Assembly (NCBI GenBank): GCA_903867985.1 | Contig: CAIPTO010000143.1 | Span: 1-52,737, forward strand | Direction: 5' to 3' | DNA: 52,737 bases | DNA from: an uncultured Elusimicrobia bacterium | GTDB taxonomy: Bacteria; Elusimicrobiota; Elusimicrobia; Elusimicrobiales; UBA9959 | Part shown: in pieces, positions 8,203 through 17,433 of the stretch | How the letters are laid out: every line of letters starts with the position of its first letter | Numbering within the stretch: the first letter of the stretch is position 1 | The notes under the pieces: model-generated | What the model was told of the DNA's origin: nothing | The model's input: the letters and a program-made list of their open reading frames with translations, nothing else | Databases searched by the model: none | Position numbers and translations under genes: made by a program

Positions 8203-8559
8203 ATGCCCAGTAAAATACTTTTGGCGGACGACGATAAAAGCATTCTTAAACTTTACGCCCGGATATTCACCGGGGATAAGTATGCCCTGACTACGGCCCT
8301 GAGCTTCTCGCAGGCCGCAAGCCTGATCGAGACCAATCATTACGATCTGCTTGTGACCGACCTGATGTTCCCGGACGGCCTGGGCACTGAACTTATAAAA
8401 CTTTTTGAAAAAAAACGATCGGGGGCCAAAAGCCTGCTGGTGACCGGCGCCGCCGACGCGGATGAGAAACTGGAAAATTCCGGCATAACCGAGTATTTTT
8501 CCAAACCTTTTGAAGTTACGCGTTTTATGACGGCCGTCACAAAAGCGCTGACACCCTGA
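8203..8559 (+). CDS. Stand-alone response-regulator receiver domain protein
   Basis: 118 residues forming a single REC domain with no output domain. The acidic pocket is D9-D10, the phospho-acceptor is D53 (LLVTDLMFPDG), the Thr/Ser position falls at VTGAA (T81), and the conserved Lys is K101 (YFSKPF). Such single-domain regulators act by protein contact, as CheY and Spo0F do. A longer frame opens at 8125, but the ATG at 8203 has GGAGG just before it and begins directly with the first strand, so I use it. No histidine kinase is nearby. The aminotransferase follows 34 nt later. Confidence 0.88.
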   Translation: MPSKILLADDDKSILKLYARIFTGDKYALTTALSFSQAASLIETNHYDLLVTDLMFPDGLGTELIKLFEKKRSGAKSLLVTGAADADEKLENSGITEYFSKPFEVTRFMTAVTKALTP

Positions 8560-8593
8560 ACGCGCGTCTTTGAACCCGGGAGAATTAGCGATT

Positions 8594-10027
8594 ATGATAA
8601 AACTCCACAATATTAATTCAAAACTGCTCGAAGCTCATTACGCCGTGAGGGGCAAGATCGTCAACCGGGCCCATGAGCTGGAGGCGCAGGGCAGGAAAAT
8701 TATTTACTGCAACATCGGAAACCCGCAGGCGCTTAAACAAAAGCCCCTCACCTTCGCGCGCCAGGTCCTGAGCCTGCTGGAGTACCCGGCTTTGCTGACC
8801 CGCCCCGAAGCGGCCGGCATCTTCCCAGCCGACGTTATTGACCGGGCCAAACTGATCCTTGAAAAAAATCCAAACGGTCTGGGCGCCTATACCCAGAGCG
8901 CTGGACTTCCGTTCATACGCAAGGCCGTCGCCGATTTTATTAATAAACGGGACGGCATACCTGTGGATATGGACCGCATTCTGCTCACCGACGGCGCCTC
9001 AAAAGGCGTACAGGCGGCGTTCACCATGCTGACGAACAAGGAAAACGACGGCTATATGATCCCGATCCCGCAGTATCCGCTCTACAGCGCCACTATCGCC
9101 TTATACGGCGCCAGGCAGATAAATTATTTTCTGGACGAGGGCGCCAACTGGCAGTTGAGCGAGACGGAATTGAACGCAAGCATAGCCGCGGCGAAGAAGA
9201 GCGGCGTAAATCCTGTCGCTATAGCCGTGATAAACCCCGGAAACCCCACAGGCGCGGTGCTTTCGCAAGAGAACATCAGGATGGTCATCCGCTTCGCCAA
9301 AAAGCACGACCTGTCGATCCTGGCAGACGAGGTGTATCAGGAAAATGTTTACGGCAAAAATCTGAAATTCCACTCATTTGCGAAAGTGATGCATGAGATC
9401 GGGGAAAAGGACGTCACGCTTTTCAGTTTTCATTCTGTTTCAAAAGGTTTCCTCGGAGAATGCGGCCACAGGGGCGGCTATCTTGAAGTCAGGAATATGC
9501 CGGATGACGCTTACGCGGAATTGGTCAAACTGCAGTCTATCGGACTTTGTTCCAACGTGGCCGGACAGATAGTCACCGGCCTGATGGTAGCGCCGCCAGC
9601 GAAGGGTTCTCCGAGCTATGAGCTGTACGCCCGCGAGCGCGACGGCATCCTGGGAGACCTGAAAGAAAAAGCCGAGATACTCGGCAAAGGATTGAATGAG
9701 ATAGAGGGAATGAAAACCGATATTCCGCAGGGCGCGATGTACGCCTTCGTGAAATTCGAACTCCCGCACAAGAAAGGCGTCGAACTCGCCAGACTGACCC
9801 CGGAGGCGAGGCTTAAATATGAGGCGGGCCTGGATTCGGACTACTGCCTCAGCCTGCTGGAAGAAACCGGCATCTGCGTGGTGCCGGGCTCAGGATTCGG
9901 CCAGCGGCCTGGCACGCTTCACTTCCGCACCACTTTTTTACCTCCGAAGGAAGACATCAGGGCGCTGGTGGCCAGCATGAAGAAGTTCCATTCTTCATAC
10001 ATAGCAAAACTACTTAGCCACGCGTAA
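8594..10027 (+). CDS. Alanine-aminotransferase-type PLP enzyme (class I/II)
   Basis: 477 residues, close to eukaryotic-type alanine transaminase and longer than most bacterial class I enzymes (~400). The ALT-type N-terminus is present (YCNIGNPQALKQKPLTF), as are the PLP-contact motifs INPGNPTG (~213-220), ILADEVYQ (D245) and SVSKGFLGECGHRGG with K284 as the Schiff-base lysine. The likely reaction is L-alanine + 2-oxoglutarate to pyruvate + glutamate in the cytoplasm. Substrate range could be broader. A TTG at 8570 would add eight residues; I prefer ATG 8594, preceded by GGGAGA. Confidence 0.87.
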   Translation: MIKLHNINSKLLEAHYAVRGKIVNRAHELEAQGRKIIYCNIGNPQALKQKPLTFARQVLSLLEYPALLTRPEAAGIFPADVIDRAKLILEKNPNGLGAYTQSAGLPFIRKAVADFINKRDGIPVDMDRILLTDGASKGVQAAFTMLTNKENDGYMIPIPQYPLYSATIALYGARQINYFLDEGANWQLSETELNASIAAAKKSGVNPVAIAVINPGNPTGAVLSQENIRMVIRFAKKHDLSILADEVYQENVYGKNLKFHSFAKVMHEIGEKDVTLFSFHSVSKGFLGECGHRGGYLEVRNMPDDAYAELVKLQSIGLCSNVAGQIVTGLMVAPPAKGSPSYELYARERDGILGDLKEKAEILGKGLNEIEGMKTDIPQGAMYAFVKFELPHKKGVELARLTPEARLKYEAGLDSDYCLSLLEETGICVVPGSGFGQRPGTLHFRTTFLPPKEDIRALVASMKKFHSSYIAKLLSHA

Positions 10028-10046
10028 GAAAGGCGGAACTAGCCGC

Positions 10047-10075
10047 AGCCTTTCCCCGCATGCCGGGGGAAGGCT
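10047..10075 (+). promoter_or_regulatory. Hairpin covering the ribosome binding site of the next gene
   Basis: A 12-bp stem (AGCCTTTCCCCG / CGGGGGAAGGCT, one G-T pair) with a 5-nt loop ends 5 nt before the ATG at 10081. The 3' arm contains GGGGGAAGG, the only Shine-Dalgarno for that gene. It could mask translation or act as a partial terminator after the aminotransferase gene (TTATTT follows). Confidence 0.55.
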
Positions 10076-10080
10076 TATTT

Positions 10081-10803
10081 ATGAAAAAATCCGAAGTTTT
10101 AAAACTCATAAAGTCCTCAAGCCTGCCGGCGGATGTAAAAGAATATTGCGCGAATATCATGAGCGGCGGTCTGAGCTCTTCCCTGAAAACAGCGCTCAGA
10201 AAAAACTCCGGCGAAACGATCAGAAGCGTGGACGGGATTCTTACCGACGGGGCCGGCATACTGGCGTGTTCAAAAGAAGAGGTCCTCTTCGCCACCGGGT
10301 TTAATAAAAATAACAGATCACCGGCAAGATTCGAGTCCGCGCTGGCCGAGATACGGGCCGCCATCTTTCTTGAGGCCGAAGGCTTTACAGATCTCAATTT
10401 GATCGGGACCGGCGCAAAGAAAACCGCTGACATCCGCGGGACAAGGAATGGCAAGGACTATGTGTTCGAAGTTTGCTGCATCCAAACCACAATAGATCTT
10501 ACATCCGTTGATTATCTGGCCGATAATTCGGGGACCCTGAGAAAATTCAGCAAAAAACCAGTGGATTATCTTGAATTGAAATATGACAAGAAAGCGCGGC
10601 AGATGAAGAGTTCGCGCAAAGAATACGGCTGTGCCTGCGGCGGTCTGATATTCGCGGTAGATCCGTACAACCTTTCCGTTTCTGCCGATAAGGCCGGGAT
10701 TAAGGAACTCGCCCGCGGGCTGCACGAGAGAAAAAACAAACCTTCAAACACCCATATCTGCATACTTTCCGGCAGCGACGGCTGCGTTTTCCCCGACTGG
10801 TAA
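10081..10803 (+). CDS. Uncharacterised protein, possible PD-(D/E)XK nuclease-like fold
   Basis: 240 residues, family not recognised. The middle part reads like a restriction-endonuclease core: a helix with acidic residues (FESALAEIRAAIFLEAEGF, E85/E90), then D117 in TADIRG, a turn, and a hydrophobic strand ending in E130 (YVFEVCC). In the canonical motif the third residue after E-x is Lys; here it is Cys132, so activity is doubtful or the Lys has moved. A CACGG pair of Cys follows near 180. An upstream in-frame ATG at 10060 exists, but the Shine-Dalgarno favours 10081. There is no signal peptide. Neighbours do not indicate a pathway. Confidence 0.6.
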   Translation: MKKSEVLKLIKSSSLPADVKEYCANIMSGGLSSSLKTALRKNSGETIRSVDGILTDGAGILACSKEEVLFATGFNKNNRSPARFESALAEIRAAIFLEAEGFTDLNLIGTGAKKTADIRGTRNGKDYVFEVCCIQTTIDLTSVDYLADNSGTLRKFSKKPVDYLELKYDKKARQMKSSRKEYGCACGGLIFAVDPYNLSVSADKAGIKELARGLHERKNKPSNTHICILSGSDGCVFPDW

Positions 10804-10806
10804 CCA

Positions 10807-11223
10807 TTAAAAAGAATCTTCGCCGCGCCGCGACTGCTTTACACCGGACCGGCGTTTTTTTCCTTCAAGGCGGCGCTGTTTGGAACCGTACGAGGGTTTT
10901 GTGGGCCTTCTGCGCCTTGGGGGGCGCAGAGCGCGCTGCACCAGTTCGTTCAGCCTGACGCGCGCGGCCTGGCGGTTCTGCTCCTGAGTCCGGTACTCGC
11001 TGGCGACTATAAGTATGTCGCCGTCCACGGTCAGTTTTGAGCCGGCAAGCTGCCTCAACCGCTCAACCGCCGCCGGCGGCAGGCCGGACATGCGCGGAAA
11101 AAAACGGAGCTGCACAGCGGTGGAGACTTTATTGACATTCTGCCCGCCATGTCCCCCGCTCCTCACGAATTTCTCTTCAAAAGAGCCCGGAGCCGGGAAA
11201 AATTCCGGTTTCAATTCAGTCAT
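10807..11223 (-). CDS. arfB: Peptidyl-tRNA hydrolase ArfB (stalled-ribosome rescue)
   Basis: 138 residues, the ArfB/YaeJ length. The release-factor signature SGGHGGQNVNKVST carries the catalytic GGQ (G26-G27-Q28). The C-terminal tail is very basic (RPPRRRRPTKPSYGSKQRRLEGKKRR), as needed to enter the empty mRNA channel of a stalled ribosome. It hydrolyses peptidyl-tRNA on ribosomes lacking a stop codon. There is no codon-recognition domain, so it is not a class 1 release factor. It is convergent with the preceding gene and lies 17 nt after the unknown gene on its own strand. Confidence 0.93.
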   Translation of the reverse strand: MTELKPEFFPAPGSFEEKFVRSGGHGGQNVNKVSTAVQLRFFPRMSGLPPAAVERLRQLAGSKLTVDGDILIVASEYRTQEQNRQAARVRLNELVQRALRPPRRRRPTKPSYGSKQRRLEGKKRRSGVKQSRRGEDSF

Positions 11224-11240
11224 TAGTTTATATTACCAAA

Positions 11241-12056
11241 CTATACCCCGCGGTTAGCGTAGTATCTCGCGAGGACGGAAAGGCGCAGGGTTTCTTTTTC
11301 AAAATCTCCCTCCGTATCGTAGGGCAGCAGCGCGAGCGGCCTGCTTTCAAGAATGGCCGAGAGGCCGGCGTTCTTCAGCGCGCGGGGCGCGAAAGCCGCT
11401 AATTCCGCGCACATAATGCGGAAGTTGGTCTGGCTTGAATAGGTCTTTTTTTCTCTCAGACATGAGAAGTCAAAATCATTTGAGCTAAGGCTCAGGATTG
11501 CCGTCTTTAAAACGATGTCCGCGCAAAAAGACAGATCGGAAGTTTTTACTTCTTTTTTGATTTCTTTGGTCTTCCCCAGGCCTATGGGCAGGCCGGTGAC
11601 GGCCATTATGCCGAACCTTATGGCCCTTTCCTGTCCGGACGGACCCTCGGTAGTCTTGATCGTCTTTGTAGTCTCTTCCTTGACCGGCGCGGCGGATATA
11701 ACCAGAATGTCGTCATTTGCCGCGGTGCCGGCCAGGGAGTTGCCGTCGGTGTAATTGAAGATGCCGGCCGCAAAAACGGCTTTCCTGATACGCAGCGGCG
11801 GTTTAATTAAGGCCAGATCCGCGGCCGCCGTTTTCACGGCCTTTACCCCGTAGAGGGCGCAGCGCGCCAGGAGTTCATCAGCCGCGGCCTCGTTCAGGTT
11901 CTCGCCGATGAAGCCCCAGGAGTGCCTGGCGATGCGGCCGGCGTCGTCGCGGTTAACGCCGCGCGATTCAGAAATTATTTTTGCCGCCAATATAAAATCC
12001 GGCAGGCGCTCGTCCGCCGCGATCACCGAAAATATTCCGTCCTTTTCTTCCGTCAT
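11241..12056 (-). CDS. Conserved-looking protein of unknown function
   Basis: 271 residues with no signal peptide or clear membrane segment. Residues ~1-80 show an alpha/beta pattern (DFILAAKIISESRG... AADELLARCALYGVKAVKTAAADLALI), resembling small domains that begin many envelope or regulatory proteins. Residues 85-150 have short beta strands (ILVISAAPV). The rest is mostly helical with two Cys. I cannot assign a family. The start ATG lies 104 nt from the divergent nfeD gene. It probably shares a transcript with arfB. Confidence 0.65.
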   Translation of the reverse strand: MTEEKDGIFSVIAADERLPDFILAAKIISESRGVNRDDAGRIARHSWGFIGENLNEAAADELLARCALYGVKAVKTAAADLALIKPPLRIRKAVFAAGIFNYTDGNSLAGTAANDDILVISAAPVKEETTKTIKTTEGPSGQERAIRFGIMAVTGLPIGLGKTKEIKKEVKTSDLSFCADIVLKTAILSLSSNDFDFSCLREKKTYSSQTNFRIMCAELAAFAPRALKNAGLSAILESRPLALLPYDTEGDFEKETLRLSVLARYYANRGV

Positions 12057-12121
12057 AATTCCCCGCGCGGATATTGTAACAAATTAGAAAATGCCTGACG
12101 CCTTAGCGCCCGGCAAAGAGG

Positions 12122-12127
12122 TATAAT
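12122..12127 (+). promoter_or_regulatory. -10 element (TATAAT) for nfeD
   Basis: A perfect TATAAT lies 33 nt before the chosen start codon at 12161, inside the divergent gap. No convincing -35 is seen. Confidence 0.4.
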
Positions 12128-12160
12128 TAACTAGCGATAACTTTCGCAAAAGAGGTGGCT

Positions 12161-13594
12161 ATGTTCAAAAAGACTTCAGGCTCGGCTATTTTGGCATTGG
12201 CGATTTTAGCTTTCATTTCACCGGCTTGCCCGGCCAAAGAGCCGGCAAAACCCGCCCTTTTGGCCCAGGGCGCAAAGCTTGCGACGGTACCGTCCGCTAA
12301 CAAATATTCAAATCAAAACCAAAAGAAAGCGGCAAAGGAGCCGATCAATACTTACGAAATAACAACCGTCCTGGCCGCTCCTTACTCCGGCATAATAACG
12401 CCGGCCGCAGCCGAATTCATCAATAACGCCATAGACAAAGCCAATACCGACAAGTTTGACCTCGTCCTGATACAGCTGGACACCCCCGGCGGACTGGACG
12501 GTTCCATGCGCAATATAATCAAAAAAATCCTGGCCTCCAAGGTTCCGGTCGCGGTATATGTTTCCCCGCAGGGCGCGCGCGCCGCGTCGGCCGGAGTGTT
12601 CATAGCGATGGCTTCCGATATCGTGGCCATGGCGCCCGGAACCAATATAGGCGCGGCGCACCCCGTAATGCTCGCATCCATCCCGTCGGTTGGCGGCGGC
12701 AAAGAAGGAAAAGGTGAAGACCCGATGGAAGCGAAGATCCTCAACGACGCTTCGGCATATATGAAGTCAATCACTCAGCAGAAAAAGCGCAACGTCGAGT
12801 GGGCAATAAACGCCGTCACAAAAAGCGATTCCATCTCCGCCGAAGAGGCGCTTAAAGCCGGCGTCACAGATATCCTCGCCGGCAACATGGCTGATTTTTT
12901 TGTAAAGATAAACGGCCGCGAGCTGCCGGAGCTGGGCCGCATAAAGATCGGAACGCCCCGGGTGGAGACCGTAAACCAGACGCCGCGCCAGAGATTGCTC
13001 GCCACCATTGCCGACCCGAACATCGCCATGATTCTCATGAGTCTGGGCGCAGCCGGACTGTTTATAGAACTTTACAATCCGGGCCTGATATTGCCGGGCG
13101 TGGTCGGAACCGTGTCCCTGGTGCTGGGCTTCTACGCCTTTCAGACGCTGTCGGCCAACTTCGCCGGCATACTCCTGATCCTGCTTGGCTTTGTGTTTTT
13201 CATAGCCGAGATAAAAGTTCTCAGCTACGGCCTGCTCACCCTGGGCGGCGTCATTTCCATAATACTGGGCTCGTTGATGCTTTTCAATAATCCGTCACTG
13301 GGAGGGCTTGCCATCTCTATGCATATTCTCGGTTCAACTCTGATAACTCTGGTGGCCATAACGGCCCTGCTCGCCTGGATCGTCATCAAGGCGCAGCTTC
13401 GTGAAGTGGTAACCGGCATAGAAAGCCTTGCCGGCAAGAAGGGGCTGGCCAAGAGCGCCCTGACCCCGAAGGGCACAGTGCTGGTTGAAGGCGAGCTCTG
13501 GGAAGCCGAGAGCGTTTCCGGCGACCTCGCGGAGAACGCCGAAGTGATGGTGGTTTCCGTGCAGGGCTTCAAAATAAAGGTCCGCGGAGCCTGA
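12161..13594 (+). CDS. nfeD: NfeD-family membrane serine protease (ClpP-like, NfeD1b type)
   Basis: 477 residues in three parts. First comes a signal or anchor helix (residues 7-25). A ClpP-fold protease domain (~70-270) follows, with DTPGGLDGSMRNI and the catalytic-Ser region GARAASAGVFIAMASD. Four to five membrane helices (~285-400) come next, and the C-terminal ~70 residues are an OB-fold domain (GTVLVEGELWEAES). The family cleaves stomatin-type membrane partners and is linked to membrane quality control. No stomatin/SPFH gene is adjacent here, which is unusual because they are normally paired. A GTG two codons upstream is possible, but AGAGGTGG fits ATG 12161 better. Confidence 0.87.
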   Translation: MFKKTSGSAILALAILAFISPACPAKEPAKPALLAQGAKLATVPSANKYSNQNQKKAAKEPINTYEITTVLAAPYSGIITPAAAEFINNAIDKANTDKFDLVLIQLDTPGGLDGSMRNIIKKILASKVPVAVYVSPQGARAASAGVFIAMASDIVAMAPGTNIGAAHPVMLASIPSVGGGKEGKGEDPMEAKILNDASAYMKSITQQKKRNVEWAINAVTKSDSISAEEALKAGVTDILAGNMADFFVKINGRELPELGRIKIGTPRVETVNQTPRQRLLATIADPNIAMILMSLGAAGLFIELYNPGLILPGVVGTVSLVLGFYAFQTLSANFAGILLILLGFVFFIAEIKVLSYGLLTLGGVISIILGSLMLFNNPSLGGLAISMHILGSTLITLVAITALLAWIVIKAQLREVVTGIESLAGKKGLAKSALTPKGTVLVEGELWEAESVSGDLAENAEVMVVSVQGFKIKVRGA

Positions 13595-13608
13595 AATCCC
13601 GTTAAATA

Positions 13609-13637
13609 TTGAAATTGGGTCGCCGTTGTGTCATAAT
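13609..13637 (+). promoter_or_regulatory. Sigma70-type promoter of clpC
   Basis: TTGAAA (13609-13614), a 17-nt spacer and CATAAT (13632-13637) match consensus at 5 of 6 bases in each hexamer. Transcription should start near 13644, leaving a leader of about 165 nt. I see no CIRCE or CtsR-type operator. Confidence 0.6.
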
Positions 13638-13641
13638 ATAA

Positions 13642-13668
13642 ATTCTGCGCGCCGTTATAACGCAGAAT
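13642..13668 (+). other. Hairpin at the start of the clpC leader
   Basis: ATTCTGCG and CGCAGAAT pair over 8 bp around an 11-nt loop, right at the predicted transcription start. It could be an operator in DNA or a 5'-end stabilising hairpin in RNA. Confidence 0.4.
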
Positions 13669-13807
13669 ATTATAATTATATGCGGCGGACAGATCACGGG
13701 CCGTCAGGCAGCGGACAGCGACAGTTTTGCCTGATAGCGTTTCGCGGCCCGCGGCCTGAACCGGCCTGATTTACACTGATTTTCGATTTTGCCATGGAGG
13801 AATTAAC

Positions 13808-16276
13808 ATGGGGACAAGATTTACCGAACGGGCCCAGCGGGTCATATTAATAGCGCAGGAAGAGGCCAAACGTCTTAATCACGACTATGTAGGCACCGAG
13901 CATATCCTGCTTGGCTTGATAGCTTTGGGCGAAGGCGTGGCCTCGCAGGTCCTGGCCAGCCTCGGTACTGATCTGCGCAAGGTGCGCGCGGAGATAGAGA
14001 AGATCGTGGGCATCGGCGACAACATGATGCTTCTGGGTGAGATACCCTTCACGCCCCGCGCCAAAAAAGTTCTGGAATACGCCGTTGAGGAGGCCCAGCA
14101 TATGAGCCATTCCTACATCGGTACCGAACATATTTTAATGGGCCTTATCCGGGAAGAGGAAGGCGTGGCCGCCCGCGTCCTTGAAAATCTCGGCCTGAAG
14201 CTTGAGACCGTGCGGGAAGAAGTTCTCAGCATTCTCGGAGAGATGGACCAGAAGGAAACACAGAAGGAAACCGCCCAGAGCAAAACGACACATCATGCTG
14301 CGACGAAGAGCAAGACCAAGACCCCCACGCTGGATGAGTTCGCCCGCGACCTCACCCAGATGGCCAAAGAGGGAAAGCTGGATCCCGTGATCGGCCGCAC
14401 CAACGAGATGGACCGCGTCATCCAGGTGCTGGGACGCCGCACAAAAAACAACCCCGTACTGATAGGCGAGCCCGGGGTCGGCAAGACCGCTATCGTGGAA
14501 GGCCTCGCCCAGAAAATAGCCTCCGGGGAGATTTCAGACACGCTTATAGGCAAACGCCTGCTCAGCCTGGATTTAGCGTCAATCGTCGCCGGGACCAAGT
14601 ACCGCGGCGAATTCGAACAGCGCCTGAAGGGCATCATAGAAGAGATCCGTAAGGCCAAGAACAGCATCATAATGTTCATAGACGAGCTGCACACCGTCAT
14701 CGGCGCAGGCGCCGCCGAGGGCGCAATAGACGCGTCCAACATGCTCAAGCCGGCTTTGGCGCGCGGCGAGCTGCAATGCATAGGCGCAACCACTTTTGAC
14801 GAGTACAGGAAACATATCGAGCGCGATCCCGCGCTTGAGCGCCGTTTCCAGCCGGTCATAGTGGAGCCTCCGACCGTGGAAGAGGCTATAGAGATCCTCA
14901 GCGGGCTCCAGGAAAAATACGAGTCTCACCATAAGTGCAAATATTCCGCCGCCTCCATCATCGCGGCCGCCCAGCTTTCAGACAAATACATCACCGACCG
15001 GGCTCTCCCGGACAAAGCCATCGACCTTTTGGACGAGGCCGGTTCCCGCGCCAGGCTGAAGCTTTCCATAGCCCCGTCCGAATTCAAGGAAAAAGAGGCC
15101 GGCATAGAAGAGGTTACCAAGTCCAAGAACGCCGCCATTTACGGCCAGGAGTACGAAAAAGCCGCCAAGCTCCGCGACAAGGAAAAGGAGCTTAAAAAAG
15201 CGCTGGAGGACGGCAAGAAGAAATGGCGCGACGGTCGCGACAAGGTGGTCCCGGAAGTTACCGAGGAAGACATCGCCGCCATAGCCTCAAAGTGGACAGG
15301 CATACCGGTAACGCGCATGACCGAGAGTGAAATAGAAAAGCTAAAGCATATGGAAGGCGAGATACACCAGCGGCTGATCGGACAGGACGAGGCCGTCACA
15401 ATAGTCTCCCAGGCCATCAAGCGCAGCCGAACCGGCATGAAAGACCCTAAGCGCCCCATAGGAAATTTTATTTTCCTCGGTCCCACCGGCGTGGGCAAAA
15501 CCGAGCTGGCCCGCGTGCTGGCTGATTTCCTGTTCGGCAACGAGGAAGCCATGGTCCGCATAGATATGTCGGAATACATGGAAAAGTTTTCCGTCTCGCG
15601 CCTGATCGGCGCGCCCCCCGGCTATGTGGGCTACGAGGAAGGCGGCAAGCTGACCGAGCTCGTGCGCCGCAAGCCTTATTCCGTGGTAGTGCTGGACGAG
15701 ATAGAAAAAGCGCACCCGGACGTGTTCAATATTCTTCTGCAGATAATGGACGAGGGCACGCTGACCGACAGCCTGGGCCACAAGGTGAGTTTCAAGAACA
15801 CTATTCTCATCATGACCTCAAATGTCGGCGCACGCCTCATCTCCAAGGGGAAATCCCTGGGCTTCACGCCCAAGGAAGACCGCGCGAAAGATTACCGCGA
15901 GATGAAAGACACCGTTATGGACGAGGTCAAGCGCGTATTCAATCCTGAATTCATCAACCGCATAGATGAAATTATCGTCTTTAAGCCGCTGACGATAGTG
16001 GATATGGAAAAGATCCTGGAACTGAACCTTGTGAAGGTCGGCAAGAAGCTGGACGCCAAAGGCGTGAAGTTCACCATCACAAAGGAAGCTAAAACTCACC
16101 TCATCCAAAAAGGTTTTGACCCGAATTACGGCGCGCGGCCGATTCTCCGGACGGTTCAGCGCCTTCTGGAAGACCCGCTGGCGGAATTCCTTCTCACCAA
16201 ACAGGTGGAAAAGGGCGGAACGGTCAAAGTTGATTACAAGGGCTCAGGCGAGAATCTCGATCTGGGCGTGGCCTAG
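13808..16276 (+). CDS. clpC: ATP-dependent Clp protease ATP-binding subunit ClpC
   Basis: 822 residues, the ClpC length. It has two Clp_N repeats (residues ~1-145) and a first AAA+ domain with Walker A at 220-227 (GEPGVGKT). A short middle domain carries a UVR motif (~444-468, [18 protein letters not shown]), which separates ClpC from ClpA and ClpB. The second AAA+ domain has Walker A near 558 (GPTGVGKT). It unfolds proteins and feeds them to ClpP; no clpP is in the window. Unlike Firmicutes, no ctsR or mcsAB genes precede it. GGAGG lies 8 nt before the ATG. Three or more genes follow on the same strand. Confidence 0.95.
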   Translation: MGTRFTERAQRVILIAQEEAKRLNHDYVGTEHILLGLIALGEGVASQVLASLGTDLRKVRAEIEKIVGIGDNMMLLGEIPFTPRAKKVLEYAVEEAQHMSHSYIGTEHILMGLIREEEGVAARVLENLGLKLETVREEVLSILGEMDQKETQKETAQSKTTHHAATKSKTKTPTLDEFARDLTQMAKEGKLDPVIGRTNEMDRVIQVLGRRTKNNPVLIGEPGVGKTAIVEGLAQKIASGEISDTLIGKRLLSLDLASIVAGTKYRGEFEQRLKGIIEEIRKAKNSIIMFIDELHTVIGAGAAEGAIDASNMLKPALARGELQCIGATTFDEYRKHIERDPALERRFQPVIVEPPTVEEAIEILSGLQEKYESHHKCKYSAASIIAAAQLSDKYITDRALPDKAIDLLDEAGSRARLKLSIAPSEFKEKEAGIEEVTKSKNAAIYGQEYEKAAKLRDKEKELKKALEDGKKKWRDGRDKVVPEVTEEDIAAIASKWTGIPVTRMTESEIEKLKHMEGEIHQRLIGQDEAVTIVSQAIKRSRTGMKDPKRPIGNFIFLGPTGVGKTELARVLADFLFGNEEAMVRIDMSEYMEKFSVSRLIGAPPGYVGYEEGGKLTELVRRKPYSVVVLDEIEKAHPDVFNILLQIMDEGTLTDSLGHKVSFKNTILIMTSNVGARLISKGKSLGFTPKEDRAKDYREMKDTVMDEVKRVFNPEFINRIDEIIVFKPLTIVDMEKILELNLVKVGKKLDAKGVKFTITKEAKTHLIQKGFDPNYGARPILRTVQRLLEDPLAEFLLTKQVEKGGTVKVDYKGSGENLDLGVA

Positions 16277-16313
16277 CGTAGCGCGCCGCACTGTTTGACG
16301 GCCCGGAGCAAGC

Positions 16314-17390
16314 GTGAAGGATTTCCACCAGCCCCCGCATCATCAATACCACCATGTCGCGCCCCATCACGCGCACGGCGACCCCGCAGCCGCGCGCGCC
16401 CGCGGGCGACGCCGCCTTTTCCTTACTCTTTTTCTGCCCCTGCTCGGTTTCTTCATCTACAAGGGCGGCGGATATATATTCAACAAACTGAATCCGCCCG
16501 AAGACGACATCTTCCACAAGAAAACGGTAGCGAACCCCATCAAAGACGCGGAATGGGCCACAATGAGCGGCACGCTGGAGAACCTGGCCTATAACTACTC
16601 GGGACATGTGGGCATTTATATAAAAGACCTGAACTCCGATAAAATGTGGGAATATAATCCCGACAGACTTTTTCCCTCGGCCAGCCTCATAAAAGTTCCT
16701 ATCATGGTCGCGATTTGCGAGAAGATAAAACGCGGCGAAATTTCTCTGGACACGCAGATAAAGCTGACCCGCAACGACAGGGCCGGCGGCTCCGGCTCGC
16801 TTAAATGGGCGCGCGACGGCACAAGCCTGAGCGTCATGCGGATTATTTACAAAATGATCACCGAAAGCGACAACACCGCCACGAAGATGCTCATAGACTA
16901 CGCCGGCATCGGCTATTTTCAGCAGGCCTTTTCTAACCTTGGTCTGGTCTACACCAAGATCTATCCGGAGGGACTCAGCCTGACTTCCAGCCAGGTCACA
17001 CGGGAGAATTACACCACCGCGCGCGAGATGGCCACGCTGATGGAACGCATCTACAAAGGCGAAATGGTGGACCGGAATTTAAGCGAATTTATGCTGGACG
17101 TCCTCAAACACAACAAGAGCCGCAGCCGCCTCAGGAAAGGTCTGCCCATAGGCTGGGAGATAGGCCATAAGACCGGCCTGCTGCGCAAGTCCTGCCATGA
17201 CGTGGGCGTCGTATTCTCCCCGCGAGGCGACTATATTATAGCGGTGCTGACCAGTAACGTCCCTGATTATTCCAGCGCCAAGGGCTTTATCTCACGCGTG
17301 GCAAAGACCACCTACGAGTATTACAAGATAGACGCCGATTACGCCGAGTCCGGCAGGGCCGGGGACGCCTCACCGGTAAAATCATTGTGA
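16314..17390 (+). CDS. Serine hydrolase of the class A beta-lactamase fold, with His-rich N-terminus
   Basis: 358 residues from a GTG start (GGAG upstream). Residues 1-30 are strikingly His-rich (8 His), followed by RGRRR and one membrane helix (~35-50), so the catalytic domain should face the periplasm. Motifs: S124-L-I-K127, S185-D186-N187 and H285-K286-T287-G288. The class A Glu166 motif (ExxLN) is not seen: the omega-loop region reads SLTSSQVTRENYTTA. A peptidoglycan-related peptidase role is therefore more likely than antibiotic hydrolysis. It begins 37 nt after clpC. Confidence 0.8.
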   Translation: MKDFHQPPHHQYHHVAPHHAHGDPAAARARGRRRLFLTLFLPLLGFFIYKGGGYIFNKLNPPEDDIFHKKTVANPIKDAEWATMSGTLENLAYNYSGHVGIYIKDLNSDKMWEYNPDRLFPSASLIKVPIMVAICEKIKRGEISLDTQIKLTRNDRAGGSGSLKWARDGTSLSVMRIIYKMITESDNTATKMLIDYAGIGYFQQAFSNLGLVYTKIYPEGLSLTSSQVTRENYTTAREMATLMERIYKGEMVDRNLSEFMLDVLKHNKSRSRLRKGLPIGWEIGHKTGLLRKSCHDVGVVFSPRGDYIIAVLTSNVPDYSSAKGFISRVAKTTYEYYKIDADYAESGRAGDASPVKSL

Positions 17391-17433
17391 CGGGATCGCG
17401 CGCCAGCCGTCTGGCTTTATACAACACATATTT

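Noticed and set aside
16314-17390. Beta-lactam resistance enzyme
   Set aside because: The class A Glu166 motif is not found, so antibiotic hydrolysis is not supported.
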